Source: Cyathus striatus (lineage: Eukaryota; Basidiomycota; Agaricomycetes; Agaricales; Nidulariaceae). Taken from it: a stretch of DNA of 64,000 bases. The stretch spans positions 1,798,001 to 1,862,000 of the forward strand of contig JAOVFP010000018.1 in the NCBI GenBank assembly GCA_025738555.1. The letters run 5' to 3'. Within the stretch, counting starts at the first letter, position 1. Each line of letters starts with the position of its first letter. A model generated the notes under the pieces. That model searched no databases, had not been told where the DNA came from, and saw nothing but the letters and a program-made list of their open reading frames with translations. Shown piece after piece: positions 12,307-22,254 of this stretch. A program made the position numbers and the translations under genes.

Positions 12307-14676
12307 ATGTCATTGCCCATCATACCACCGGTTCGCGTTCACATGCCAGGTCGTCACCACCATTCGGCACCGATGTACAATGAAGATCCGCGTACACTTC
12401 AACGATTTCTATTGGATGTTCAAGCTACATGTGTCAACTCTGGACTTCATCTCGACACAGATTATATTAAATGGGCTATTTACTATGCTCCCATTGGCGA
12501 TGCAGAGCTCTGGGAAGATCTTGAATCTCGCAAGGGTACCTCCTGGACCAATTTTACAGCCGAGCTACTGAAGTTCTACCCTGGATCTGAACCAAAAATA
12601 GAACGATTGTACTCCGAAGCTCAATTAGAAAATTTTGTCGATAAACAGGCTCTCATGCAGATGGATAACCGCCTACGTTTAGGGGAATATCATCGCGAGT
12701 TCCTCAGGATCAGCAATTATCTGAAGAAACACGGTCGCATTTCAGAACGCGAAGCCGCAAAGACCTACATGCGTGGTTTCGACATTTCATTTCACTTACG
12801 CCTCCAGGGATATCTTCAATTAACCGATCCGATGCATCACACACACGACCCTTATCCCATTCAAACTGTGGTAGATGCAGCTGCTTGTCTGCTTTCTTCA
12901 CCAGCCTCGTCGTTTTTATTTGCTCCACTTGGTACCCAACCAATTGTTCCTTCACCTCCGGCACCCATCACATCGAAGAAATCCAATCTCAATGCATGTG
13001 AGAACTTTGTCCCTGCCCTTTCACAGATGATCGTTACCACTGTCAAAGATCAATTAGCTGCTAACTTCCCTCAGGTACAGGTACACAATGCATTGGCAAC
13101 TTCAAGTCATCCTCGTGCTTTTATGTCTAGTCCCCCTCCACCCTCTGGCCATCCTCAACACGAAATATGCAAGTTCTGTTCTGGTACGACACATACAGTT
13201 CAAAATTGTGGTATTTTATTCGATTATATACGGCGTAATCTCTGTGTACATGGCTCAAATAATCGAGTTCTGCTTCCTAATGGTCAACCGGTTACCCGCT
13301 ACCTCCTCGGCAACAATATGCGCGAGCGCGTCGATAGTTGGCACAAAATGTGCGCGCCGGTTATCTGTCCCCCTGCCCCAGCTCCAGCAACTTCGTCAAA
13401 AATGCACGCGCCACCTACTTTCCCTCCCACTCCTTCGATCTCGACAAACAAGCTTGCCACTGTTCCCCCTTCGCGTTCGCATGCGTATAGCCGGACCGAC
13501 CCTGAGGCCACCAAAGTACCTATCGTGCCGACACCTGTCATTTCGGTTCCCCCTCCCGCTCTTATTTCCTCGCCTAAAGCCGAAAACGGAGTTATCGGAA
13601 ATGAAGATCTCGCAAATCGGACGAACTCTCGCGACATACTCGAAGATGAATTAGGCTTGATTGAAGCCAAAGATACCATTTCATCCTGTGTGCAAACTCA
13701 TTTCCAGATCAACTTGGTACCCCCCCCACCACAGCCTGGCCTTGAATATGACGACAATTCCCCCATGGTCATCACCCAGCGCGAACTCCTCACCCGCTCA
13801 CTGGATAAATGTCAAAAATACGAAGATCTCACTATCCCGAAACGGACCACTAACACATCAGACCCTGAAACCGTCGTCGGCACTGCTATATTGACAGAAA
13901 AACAGGCTGAACCCCCTCGTCGCATTGATATCAAGAGTCCTCCACTTCATGCCTCTCCCATCTCTGTTTTCAATTATAACTGTGTCTCAGCTGATCCTCC
14001 TCCAAATGATTTGTCTACAGTTTTTATTTCGTCGTCACCAATGCAATCCAAAGTCTCAAATGAATACGAAGAAGTTACACAGCCGCGCATCGATATATTA
14101 CCACAGGAAGTCTCAAATTTCAAGAAATATTTTATTAAAGCTAGCAATCTCGTCGCCGTTACCCTACCACCCACGCGTTATCAAGTTGCGCATGAATTAT
14201 CAAGCAAACCGTCGAAATATTTCGAAGATTCGCCTATTCCCCCTACCACGCACCCGCCAAACTCATTCATTCCCCTCCCTTCGCGTCCCTGCATTTCGCT
14301 TTCCACGCTGTCAGCCGATGTCAATGTCAAACGGTATGGGCGCTTCGAAGCTATTAATATCCCCTTCCCCTCCAGACTTATTCTCTGCCGCGGTTCTGTT
14401 GAATTTCCAACTGCCTCGAAGATTTTGTTTACTGGGAAAGACATTCCTCCTTCTATATCGACGTTCACGCTCTATAGCCGGTATACTGTCTCTTATCCAC
14501 CTTGGATCTTATCTCAAGCAGCGCTGCGTGCTTGGTCTTTTATAGCATTCAGGTGTTTTATTCTGTTCTGGTTCCTCTCTTCACATACTGGACCACCATT
14601 TTGTCCCCCTATTATCCCTCCCCACCCTCCCCCTTTGCTCTCGTCAAAATTCAGAGCTCTCACTTCAGTATGCTAA
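12307..14676 (+). CDS. Gag-like polyprotein of the LTR element
   Basis: 789 codons from ATG to stop with no interruption. The N-terminal 180 residues (with YIKWAIYYAP, WTNFTAELLKFYPGSE and RISNYLKKHGRIS) resemble the capsid-like region of basidiomycete Ty3/gypsy Gag proteins. At residues 288-301 lies CKFCSGTTHTVQNC, a perfect C-x2-C-x4-H-x4-C zinc knuckle, followed by a Y-x-RRN and LPNG region that often follows the knuckle in this family. The rest is P/S-rich and probably disordered. Its product would form particles packaging the element RNA, with reverse transcriptase and integrase supplied by another element; that dependence is inference from their absence here. Confidence 0.8.
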   Translation: MSLPIIPPVRVHMPGRHHHSAPMYNEDPRTLQRFLLDVQATCVNSGLHLDTDYIKWAIYYAPIGDAELWEDLESRKGTSWTNFTAELLKFYPGSEPKIERLYSEAQLENFVDKQALMQMDNRLRLGEYHREFLRISNYLKKHGRISEREAAKTYMRGFDISFHLRLQGYLQLTDPMHHTHDPYPIQTVVDAAACLLSSPASSFLFAPLGTQPIVPSPPAPITSKKSNLNACENFVPALSQMIVTTVKDQLAANFPQVQVHNALATSSHPRAFMSSPPPPSGHPQHEICKFCSGTTHTVQNCGILFDYIRRNLCVHGSNNRVLLPNGQPVTRYLLGNNMRERVDSWHKMCAPVICPPAPAPATSSKMHAPPTFPPTPSISTNKLATVPPSRSHAYSRTDPEATKVPIVPTPVISVPPPALISSPKAENGVIGNEDLANRTNSRDILEDELGLIEAKDTISSCVQTHFQINLVPPPPQPGLEYDDNSPMVITQRELLTRSLDKCQKYEDLTIPKRTTNTSDPETVVGTAILTEKQAEPPRRIDIKSPPLHASPISVFNYNCVSADPPPNDLSTVFISSSPMQSKVSNEYEEVTQPRIDILPQEVSNFKKYFIKASNLVAVTLPPTRYQVAHELSSKPSKYFEDSPIPPTTHPPNSFIPLPSRPCISLSTLSADVNVKRYGRFEAINIPFPSRLILCRGSVEFPTASKILFTGKDIPPSISTFTLYSRYTVSYPPWILSQAALRAWSFIAFRCFILFWFLSSHTGPPFCPPIIPPHPPPLLSSKFRALTSVC

Positions 14677-14850
14677 CTGGCACATTAATATTTTCTTCAT
14701 TCTTCGCCTTTTCACCTACTTTACTCATTTCTTTATGTTAAATTTCGACTTTTCCACATTCTGGCTTTCTTCCCTGGTTTTATTTTATAGCCGTTTATTT
14801 TAGCCGTTATCGGATTGACTAGGAAGTCAATATTTGAAGTTCCCGCCGGA

Positions 14851-15397
14851 TGTAGAGCAGGCGTTTCGCCTGCACTACAAAAATCGACATATTACAATCC
14901 CCATTACGTAATCAGCTGATGCGCGCATCGACGCGTTCTCTCACTTTCTCCCTTCAACGTCGACACTCCTGCATCGCTCTCAACGCCGCTATTACTCAAC
15001 GTGTTTCAAGATCGTCGGTACTGTGCACTACCAAGCTCCACTAAATGTGCAGTTTGCTTTACCAAAGGCCGTGTCAGCACCCTACGTCTCCTTCTCCCAA
15101 GTTTTTAGTTTACAAAATTTCTTCCAATTTATCAGTATGCTTTATGTTTCAAACCTTTCCTTTTTCTTCCAATAAATCTACAATCTCTACACCTTTAATT
15201 TCCGTTCTATTCAACTATTCCTCATTTAGTGATCTCCTTATTCTAATTTTCTATAAAAATCATGTAACTACTCCTCCCTAACTCAGCTTTACATTTGCCC
15301 CCTTCTCGATGCCTTAGAACACCCAGGTCGAACAGATGTTCAACCGACTCGCTTACAATTTCTTTGTTTAGGCCTCAAGCTCATTGTTTCCTCTACA
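14851..15397 (+). repeat. 3' LTR (547 bp)
   Basis: Same length and ends as the 5' LTR. It is followed directly by the second copy of the GCAG target duplication. The purine-rich tract expected upstream is weak (AGGAAGTC then GAAG between 14820 and 14840). Confidence 0.9.
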
Positions 15398-16100
15398 GCA
15401 GTTACAGGACAAATAACAAATGATGGTGAAATCTCTTTATGAGATACTGACTTTAAGTTTCCTTTAAATTTGCCAGATGATTCACATGGATTAAGCTTTA
15501 GAGTCTTCATTAATTTATCCAAGCTCAGTGCCAAAGTAGTATCTGCTTGGTCACCAGGTTCACCTTTAAACAATTTGTTACATCTCTCCCCAAGTTGTTC
15601 TTGTAAAGCTCGAGATAAGGTAAGCATCCAAGCAGTCATTTGTACATTATTCTCCTGAGGATATCTAGGATTGTGTTGCCGTGCATGAAGACTTAATAAG
15701 TCACAGTTGTGTGTAACTGTAAATAGTATTACTAAGGCTGTTGATAAGGAGATTTCTGAACTATAATTATTATTGATAAATTTGCTAAAAGTTTTAAATG
15801 ATATATCAGGAAAGGGCTGCATGTTTGCTGATACTCCTGGCAACATTATTAAAATAATCCATATGTGCAAATTTATAGTTGGGTTCTTAAAATTCATCCA
15901 ATCTTTAGATCTCCAAAGTGTTGTAAAAATAAGAACAAATTCCATTAGAGTGGAACATCCAGTTACAAAACTATACAAGACACATTTTTTTTGCAGGAAT
16001 AGATGCATAAGAATTTGGCATATGTGACAGAATACAAAGATCTCAAATTTTATACTACATTTTAAAAATGAAAAAAAAATTCATTCAAAATAAAATCAGC

Positions 16101-16814
16101 TTACTCTTTAGCTTTCTTCTTAGAAGCCTTCTTAACTTCCTTATCCTTTCCTTTACCTTTACCCTTCCCTTTACCCTTCCCTTTCTCCATTTGCTTGTCC
16201 TTTCTCTTATTATTCTTATTCTTATTCTTTTCCATTTCCTCCTCCTCCTCATCATCATCCTCATCATCCTCATTCTCATCATCATCATCACCATCATCAT
16301 CATCTGACTCCTCATCATCTGACTCCTCCTGTTTACTTTTAACTTTTCCCTTTCCCTTTCCCTTTCCCTTCACTTTCTTTCTTACTGCTCTGTCAGGATC
16401 AAGTGTCCCTCCATTGTTATAAAATGTCTTAAGGTCCTCAAATGTATATTTTTGGGACTTCTCATATCCCCATGCTTCCAGGTCAGATGGAGCATCATCT
16501 TTTCCCTCCATCCATTCGCTTAAAAGAGGATAATCTGATAGCTTTGTAAAAAGCTTTGAGTGATTAGACTGAAAGTATGAATAGGACAGGAAAATGTCAA
16601 TGATTTCCTTCTTTCTTGGTGGTTTCCCTTGCCATTGGTTGTTCCTTGCCATTGAGTTATATATATCCAGATACTTAAGAGCCAGCATGTACTTCTTATA
16701 TTGGCCTCTAATTCCATCCTCAAATGTGCAGCTAAGTTCATCTGCACAGACACCAAGACGGGCAGCAATGACTTGAGACTCAGCAGCAGCTTCTGTTACA
16801 GCAGATGGAGCCAT
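16101..16814 (-). CDS. K/D/E-rich passenger protein of the transposon, left copy
   Basis: 237 codons in one exon, ATG to TAA, the same protein as in the right arm. Residues 1-145 look folded and contain QYKKYMLALKYLDIYNSM, PPRKKEIIDIFLSYSYFQSNH and LSEWMEGKDDAPSDLEAWG. From about residue 150 the protein is low complexity: KGKGKGKGK blocks around an acidic run of D and E (about residues 165-197), then a basic tail. No domain is recognised. Its place between the transposase-like gene and the other passenger, and its preservation in both arms, suggest it belongs to the element. A DNA- or chromatin-contacting role is only a guess from composition. Confidence 0.6.
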   Translation of the reverse strand: MAPSAVTEAAAESQVIAARLGVCADELSCTFEDGIRGQYKKYMLALKYLDIYNSMARNNQWQGKPPRKKEIIDIFLSYSYFQSNHSKLFTKLSDYPLLSEWMEGKDDAPSDLEAWGYEKSQKYTFEDLKTFYNNGGTLDPDRAVRKKVKGKGKGKGKVKSKQEESDDEESDDDDGDDDDENEDDEDDDEEEEEMEKNKNKNNKRKDKQMEKGKGKGKGKGKGKDKEVKKASKKKAKE

Positions 16815-17947
16815 TGATACAGATCGATTGCAAGTGGAAAGAGATGCAGAGCGAGACTGAAACGTAATTGGTGTGAACTCTAAAGTACCTAGTTTAGCGC
16901 AACATAGTATAAATTAAAATATGTATAATTTCACTCACACCACGTACGCTCACTAAGAAAGTGCTCGGTGGGTAAGACTCGGATGCAGGACGCTTCTGGG
17001 CGAAGTAAGGTATAGTAAATGGTGTCGAAGACTGACGCGCAAGATGAAATGCGTGCTTAGCGAACGCTTTGATGCGCGTTTGATGCGCGTTCCTTAATCT
17101 CGGACTTAGCACGGGCTTAGGACTTTGACTCCCGTTACACTCAGAATCTCAAGCTCGCACAAATACTCTCGCAGAACTGCTTAATGGTATTTCTCAGGGC
17201 ACAGGAGACTGCCTTCCTCTACTTTACTCTACCTATTAAATATCATACAGGACTACGGCTAGAGGAACTATATAGTTAGGACAAATACAGTAATTTACAC
17301 ATTAGCTAAGCAGTAAGATAGACTTTTGGACTGGCTACAGACGTCTGGGATGGACCAGAGTAATCCACGCATGTACAAACATACGAGCGCCAAGAATGCG
17401 TCCATATGGGAAGATAACGAAGAACAATAAATCGTCCTGCAGGTGAGACGCTCCATACGAAGGCATGATGCCGCGCGCTTTGACGCATGGAAATGGGAAA
17501 TGCTGAATAAGCCGGCCGGGAATGCCGGGTCTCAGGCCTATCCAGGCGCCTATGGCGTGCTGATGCACAGCGCTGGTCCAGCATGGTTAGATAGCGGCAT
17601 TTGCCATGAGTCTAAATCCCCGTGCTTTTCCTATGACGCGATAACATATGACTTTGATAACCTATTATTAGAATAGACGCGCGCTTAGCTCGATCTCCGG
17701 CCTTACTGGTAACTATTTCCCACCGATATCGAGAATAAACTCTAACCTCGGTGTTTCTATTTTTAGGTGCTTTCCTACTTAGGCTAGACATGTCCCTTAT
17801 TAGCGCGAATAATTCCCACGCTAGCTAACGGTCCGGGACCTCTACCTTAGCTACTAAATACAACCCATAGATATTATACCGTTTGTAAGTAGCACTTTAG
17901 AATATTGAAATAAATGTTTTATAGTGGGTAGAACTACGCTAGGCGTA
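16815..17947. other. Spacer between passenger genes, left arm
   Basis: No supportable gene. A GC-richer block (about 16940-17110 and 17330-17700) interrupts AT-rich DNA and contains a 77-codon plus-strand frame (17443-17676) ending in a stop, without recognised domains. The right arm carries the same at 28540-29670. The block may be captured host DNA or the promoter region of the K/D/E-rich passenger gene. Confidence 0.4.
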
Positions 17948-19484
17948 TTAACTCTTCTTGACCTGAAGGACGAAAAGAAGACTATTTGTATAGTTGAGTT
18001 TGGAGCTGTAAAAATACATAAAAATATCACTTACACATAATACATGTAAAACATAATTTCCTTGCTGAATCCATGTAAATTCCTCATTTTCCTCAATAGC
18101 ACATTCAAAGTTACCCAAAAGACGCCAATGTGGGCTGTCACTATCAACAACATAAAACCACTGATTAGAATCAGCAATAGGTTCATATTTCTTTGCCAGT
18201 CCTTTCATAACAGGTTCCATTGAATTTACTGAAACAGGAATCTTAATGAAAGTCATTGAGTTCATGTTTATAACCTTCAGATTTGTTGGATCTAGCTTTG
18301 AAATGTAAAGGTATACGATTCCTTTGACATGTTCTAGATAGGTTGACTGCTTCTCAATTTCCAGAAAGTCAGCACTGTTATAAACATTACCCTGTGCATG
18401 ATGGCACATAAATCCACCTAAATAGCTTGTTATTTGTTATCATATATTAGAGAAATTAGATACTTACCAGTCACACGAGAAGATCCTTGTAGATTGTAAG
18501 TCTGTGTCTTTGGTGGAGATGCCATGTGAACATCAGTTATATGGTCATCTGCATTCTCATGCTCACTTAGACTTTCAATGTTGGACATATCCTTATGAGT
18601 ATCCTTACTAGTCTGACTACCAGTATTCTCACTGCTCTCATTGTGATTATCCTTACTGGTCTGATTACCAGTATTCTCACTGCTCTTGTTGTGAGCATCC
18701 TTGCTGGTCTGGTTACCAGTATCCTCACTGTCTTTGTTGTGAGCATCCTTGCTGGTCTGGTTACCAGTATCCTCACTGTCTTTGTTGTGAGCATCCTTGC
18801 TGGTCTGGTTACCAGTATCCTCATTGTCTTTGTTGTGAGTACCCTTGCTGGTCTGGTTACCAGTATCTTTATTGCTCTTGTTGTGCTTAGAGCTAACTTC
18901 TTCAAACTCACTGCCACTTCTATCAGAGGAGTTATTACTAGCATTTTCACCAGCACTAGTATCTTCATTTATGATCTCACTTTCTGTGCTTTCATTTTCA
19001 AGTACCTCAGAGCGACGGATACGACCACTAGTAGCAACTTGAGTCTCACTAGCAGGAAGCAAACTAACAGCCACATTGCGGATCCGCTTAGGAGGGGCAA
19101 CAGAGGTGCCATCATCCACAATATTTTGTTCTGCTCTTGTTAACTTAACTGGTGAGCCAGCTCTAGCATCTTCAGTAATGTGTTGTGTTGCAGATTTACT
19201 GAAAAAGAAATATAAATGATTAAAATGTGATTTTATAAGTGAATTATTACATACCGTTCTCTTCCCTTCTTTCCCTTCCTCTTCTTAGCACTGTTCCCCT
19301 CAGATTCTTCATCTACAGTACTGTCCTTTTTACCCTTCTTTTTAGCAGGCTGAGTAGTAGCTTCAGTGGAGGAGACAGCACGCTTGCGAGCATTTGAAGG
19401 TTCTGGTGAATTGTCAGTATTGCCACTGATTGTAGTGGCATTAACACTGGTAGATTTGTTCCTAGTAGATCTGCGAGGGGGCAT
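17948..19484 (-). CDS. Repeat-bearing passenger protein of the transposon, left copy
   Basis: Mirror of the right-arm gene, with exons 19484-19255, 19198-18468, 18417-18035 and 17962-17948. The product is the same 452-residue protein described for the right copy. No break is visible. Confidence 0.6.
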
Positions 19485-20150
19485 GGTATGTTGAAGTGAG
19501 CTCTGATATGTTCTGATGTGAGTGGATGTGGGTGGATGAGTGGTGATGATAGTGGTAAGGGAGAGAAAGAGGGATGAGGCATGTGAAGATCTAAAGGCAA
19601 CAGAATGTTCACACCATTTATTTTTATTCCTGTGTATGTGACATCATGATTTGACAGCTAATCTATAAATAGTATAAGGGAATGGCATGAGTGATGACAA
19701 TGTTGATTGATTAAGCAAATGAAGTGTGAGAGAAAAATGTAAGCGATCACAACGTTGATGAGCACAAAAATAAGATGTAGGTGATTTCACATGAAATCGC
19801 CTACACATACAAACTTCGATAGCAAGTGATCATACATAAATATAAATGAGCTCTCAGGGAAGTCTGTTGTCGACAACAGGAATCTCACTGTAACACATCT
19901 GAATGAATATCATAATTTTATGTATTGTCTTTGTATCTGGAATCTCACTGTAGCACTTCTCTGAATGAATGTCGTAACTATATGTATTGTCTTTCTATCT
20001 ATATGGTACATATTTCTATCTAAGTACACTAGTCTACAATATACTGAATGGCAGGCAACAATGGGTAGAGGGGGGGGGCAAACGGGTGCAACAACACACG
20101 TACACAGGCAGTAGCGCGCGTCAAGGGGGAGGACATCGAAGGGGGGCGAC
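19485..20150. other. Upstream region of the repeat-bearing passenger, left arm
   Basis: Presumed promoter and leader of the minus-strand passenger gene. It contains two inverted repeats: GTAGGTGATTTCACATGAAA with its complement GATTTCATGTGAAATC, and GTCGACAAC (about 19868-19880). No gene. The right arm carries the mirror at 26340-27002. Confidence 0.4.
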
Positions 20151-20645
20151 GATGGGATCCGTCACCGTCCCCTTCCCTCCCCTCGCTGTCCCCATCCCTC
20201 ACTGTCCCTCCCCATCCCTCATTATCCCTCCCCATCCTTTGCTATCCCTCTCCATCCTTCGCTACGGCAGCGAGATGGCGACACCAGTGCCACGCCCCCT
20301 CCCCTCCCCTCCCCTTCCCTTCACTATCCTCTCCCTTCACTATCCTCTCCCTTCACTATCCTCTCCCTTTGCTATCCTCTCCCCTCCTCTTCCCCCGATC
20401 CCCTTCCCTCCTCTCCTGTCGCTCACCCCTCCTCCCCCTCCTCTCCCGTCGCTCACCCCCCTCCTCCCCCTCCTCTCCCGTCACTCACCCCTCCTCCCCC
20501 TCCTCTCCCGTCGCTCACCCCTCCTCCCCCTCCTCTCCCGTCACTCTCACCCCTCCTCCCCCTCCTCTCCCGTCGCTCACACATCCTCTCTCGTCCCCTC
20601 CCCTCGCTCTCCCCTCCCCTCGCTTTTCCCCTTCCCTTCCTTCGC
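20150..20645 (+). repeat. C-rich minisatellite, left arm
   Basis: Tandem CCCTCC-type repeats. From about 20405 to 20580 a unit of about 30 bp, built on GTCGCTCACCCCTCC and CCCTCCTCTCCC, recurs six times. The complementary strand is G-rich enough to form G-quadruplexes. Copy lengths differ by a few bases from the right arm. Confidence 0.75.
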
Positions 20646-20689
20646 TCTTCCTCGTTGCTTGCGAGACAAGGATGTAGGGGGAGAGGAGA

Positions 20690-21020
20690 GAACGGCACCT
20701 CGTCATTTGCCAGACGAGGTGCAGGGGGGGAGGAGACGAAACACCTCGTCACTTGCGAGACGAGGTGCAGGGGGCGGAGGACGAACGGCACCTCGTCGTT
20801 TGCCAGACGAGGTGCAGGGGGAGAGGACAAACAGCACCTCGTCACTTGCGAGACGAGGTGCAGGGGGCGGAGGATGAACAGCACCTCATCGTTTGCCAGA
20901 TGAGGTGCAGGGGGGGGGAAGACAAGCACCACCTCGTCACTTGCGAGACGAGGTGCAGGGGGAGGAGGACGAATGGCACCTCGTCATTTGCCAGATGAGG
21001 TGCAAGGGGAGGAGAGAAGC
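20690..21020 (+). repeat. Array of regularly spaced hairpins, left arm
   Basis: Seven units about 45 to 50 bp apart. Each contains CACCTCGTC, an eight-base loop and GACGAGGTG, forming a nine-pair stem. Loops alternate between the types ATTTGCCA or GTTTGCCA and ACTTGCGA. Stems are at 20696-20721, 20742-20767, 20789-20814, 20835-20860 and three more to 21002. The unit near 20883 has CACCTCATC paired with GATGAGGTG, a compensating change. Confidence 0.8.
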
Positions 21021-21429
21021 TGCGCGCTCGTCATTTGCACTTTGTTACAGAATTCTGCATATTCCGTACGGAATTTACCAATCCGTACAGATTCCATAAG
21101 GAATCTGTGCAGAATAATTACAAATTTAAAGTGAAGTCCCAGCCAATTTACTAATTACAGAATTTGCACAGATTCCGTACGGAATCTTTGTAATCCGTGT
21201 GGATCCATATGGAACACATGGCTCAGTGTAAAGAGCTCACTGCCTTCAGAAGAATTCTGTTACACTGGTAGTAGTACAAGGCAATCTATAACAGTCTAGA
21301 ACTCACAATGTATTGTAGTGTCACTGTAATACATACATCAGTGTATTATGATTACATTGTGGTGAGTGTAAATACTAAATACATTGCAATGCAGTTAGGA
21401 CTTTCATGACAGTATGAAGGGGAGTATGG

Positions 21430-21760
21430 ACACGAAGCAAAAACGAGTCACGCTATTGGGGGGTTTGCGGTGTTCTGCTGAGCCATAATACTGTCTCTTA
21501 CTTTCTTATGTTCTTTCTTGTTACGTGTTTACACCTCTCGCCATTCTGTTTTGTTGCGTGATGTGCGGTGTGCACTGTGAAAACTATTAGGTATGTTTCA
21601 TTGGTTTTGGATTGCGTTTAGGTGGATGTGTGGCTCTATCTAATGTGTTTGGGAATGCATTTTTTGGATAGTTATTCGTGTGTGGGTTTAAGTGGGAGAA
21701 TATAAATAATCTGAATTTCATAGTGTAGGCAATAATATTACTGCCCTACACGAGGAGTGG
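21430..21760 (+). pseudogene. HMG-box gene 3' end remnant (left arm flank)
   Basis: The segment GTTTGCGGTGTTCTGCTGAG, then TGTTCTTTCTTGTTACGTG, then GGATGTGTGGCTCTATCTAA and GGGAATGCATTTTTTGG aligns with the last codons and 3' untranslated region of the intact HMG-box gene (62170-62660) and with the end of the spacer pseudogene. The coding part upstream is missing, replaced by the transposon. From here to 22232 nothing else is recognised. Confidence 0.6.
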
Positions 21761-22254
21761 TATAAAAAGCAAGGTATGTGCAGCCCTCTAGGATTAGATG
21801 TTGTCATAGTGTACATTTTGATGTTGTATCTTGATGGGCGTTTAGGAAGTGAGGAGTAAGGGGATAATTGTACTGCAGTGATACAAGAGTGATATGATAC
21901 AGGTTAAAGGCGTTTTATTTCCAGCAGTCATGGGAGGAAGTAGAAGAGATGGATGAAGAGCTGTATCTGCAAATCAAATTAACTATGATACTTCATATAA
22001 GACGTCAATCATATAATAAAGTGCTGTGCGCCATGCAGTATGGTATATGTATGTACTGTAGTGACTGAAATAAGGTTGTGTGACTTGGGCGTTATAACGT
22101 TGTGAGTGTGCATTCCTTAAACTTTTAACATTCAAATGGTCGTGAATATCTGTGAAGAAAAAAAATATTATGTATCCTGGCACACTGCTGCACTGTATGT
22201 AAAGATTGGGCGTAAACAGATAGTGGGAAAGTGGAGATATCGGGTTGAATTTAT

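Larger units (their letters stand above)
11291..15397 (+). mobile_element. LTR retrotransposon encoding only Gag
   Basis: Two 547-bp direct repeats (11291-11837 and 14851-15397) start TGTAGAG and end CTCTACA. The duplicated target is GCAG (11287-11290 and 15398-15401). The empty site is visible in the right arm near 31080-31095, so the insertion limits are exact. A primer-binding-site candidate begins TGGAGCCCACC at 11841, three bases after the LTR. The only long frame inside is a Gag-like protein; I see no protease, reverse transcriptase, RNase H or integrase. It fits the description of non-autonomous Gag-bearing LTR elements (TR-GAG type). CpG is common inside it, unlike the surrounding transposon. 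Confidence 0.9.
9492..16008 (-). pseudogene. KDZ-type transposase-like gene (CxC5/CxC6), left copy, split by LTR element
   Basis: Exon pieces are 16008-15402, then (after the LTR element) 11290-9777, and the last exon 9719-9492 after a 57-nt intron. Cysteine clusters come first: ICPVTAVCQTNAC and ICNKCKTQY (CxC5 type), then THCAFEGC through FCEVHEAFYGACC to ACNDH (CxC6 type). The catalytic-like region follows with CIDKACLVLR, FSVDSYHYTGH and CEQLNAWLGGF, candidate acidic residues of a DDE fold. The gene is broken twice here: the 4107-bp LTR element, and an in-frame TGA at 11090-11088. In the last exon, by contrast, the frame is kept by four T and eight A, so the C-terminus NFDWFLHAMLFYH reads through to a stop at 9494-9492. 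Confidence 0.75.
9147..21243 (-). mobile_element. KDZ-like DNA transposon, left copy, interrupted by an LTR element
   Basis: The outer end is CAGTAATTTACACTCCCCC followed by subterminal repeats of the type TCTGTACGGATCYG (9171-9390). Going inward it carries, all on the minus strand, a transposase-like gene with CxC5/CxC6 cysteine clusters, an acidic/basic passenger protein and a repeat-bearing passenger protein. Then come a C-rich minisatellite, a hairpin array and more palindromic TTCCGTACGGAA repeats (about 21055-21205). The inner end is not certain: CAGTGTAAA at about 21230 and GTGAGTGTAAATA at about 21363 both partly match the inverse of the outer end. No target duplication could be found. 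KDZ superfamily membership is from the gene, not from the ends. Confidence 0.7.
9147..22232 (+). repeat. Left arm of the giant inverted repeat
   Basis: Reverse-complementary to 24263-33145. The outer limit is exactly the transposon end CAGTAATTTACACTCCCCC (9147). The inner limit is inside HMG-derived flank, at GATAGTGGGAAAGT (22232). Differences from the right arm that I found are: a 4107-bp LTR element plus a 4-bp duplication present only here, an 81-bp stretch near 9177-9257 missing from the right arm, small copy-number changes in the C-rich minisatellite, and a T/A homopolymer change in the transposase-like gene. The open frames compared are otherwise the same in both arms. Confidence 0.9.

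Noticed and set aside
11291..15397. Intact LTR retrotransposon with pol
   Set aside because: Between the Gag stop at 14676 and the 3' LTR there are only about 170 bases, and no frame inside contains reverse transcriptase, integrase or protease motifs.
16195..16422. Serine-rich frame opposite the K/D/E-rich passenger
   Set aside because: Antisense shadow of GAT/GAG/AAG repeats in the real gene.
18595..19143. Isoleucine/leucine-repeat frame opposite the repeat-bearing passenger
   Set aside because: Antisense shadow of the 48-bp coding repeat; no exon support.
20453..20932. Long open frames on both strands in the C-rich minisatellite
   Set aside because: Low-complexity repeats keep several frames open; the products are proline or glycine/arginine runs without domains and change length between the arms.
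20690..21020. CRISPR array (regular palindromic repeats with spacing)
   Set aside because: Eukaryotic transposon context, spacers are themselves repeated and GC-rich, and no cas genes are present; it is a hairpin minisatellite.
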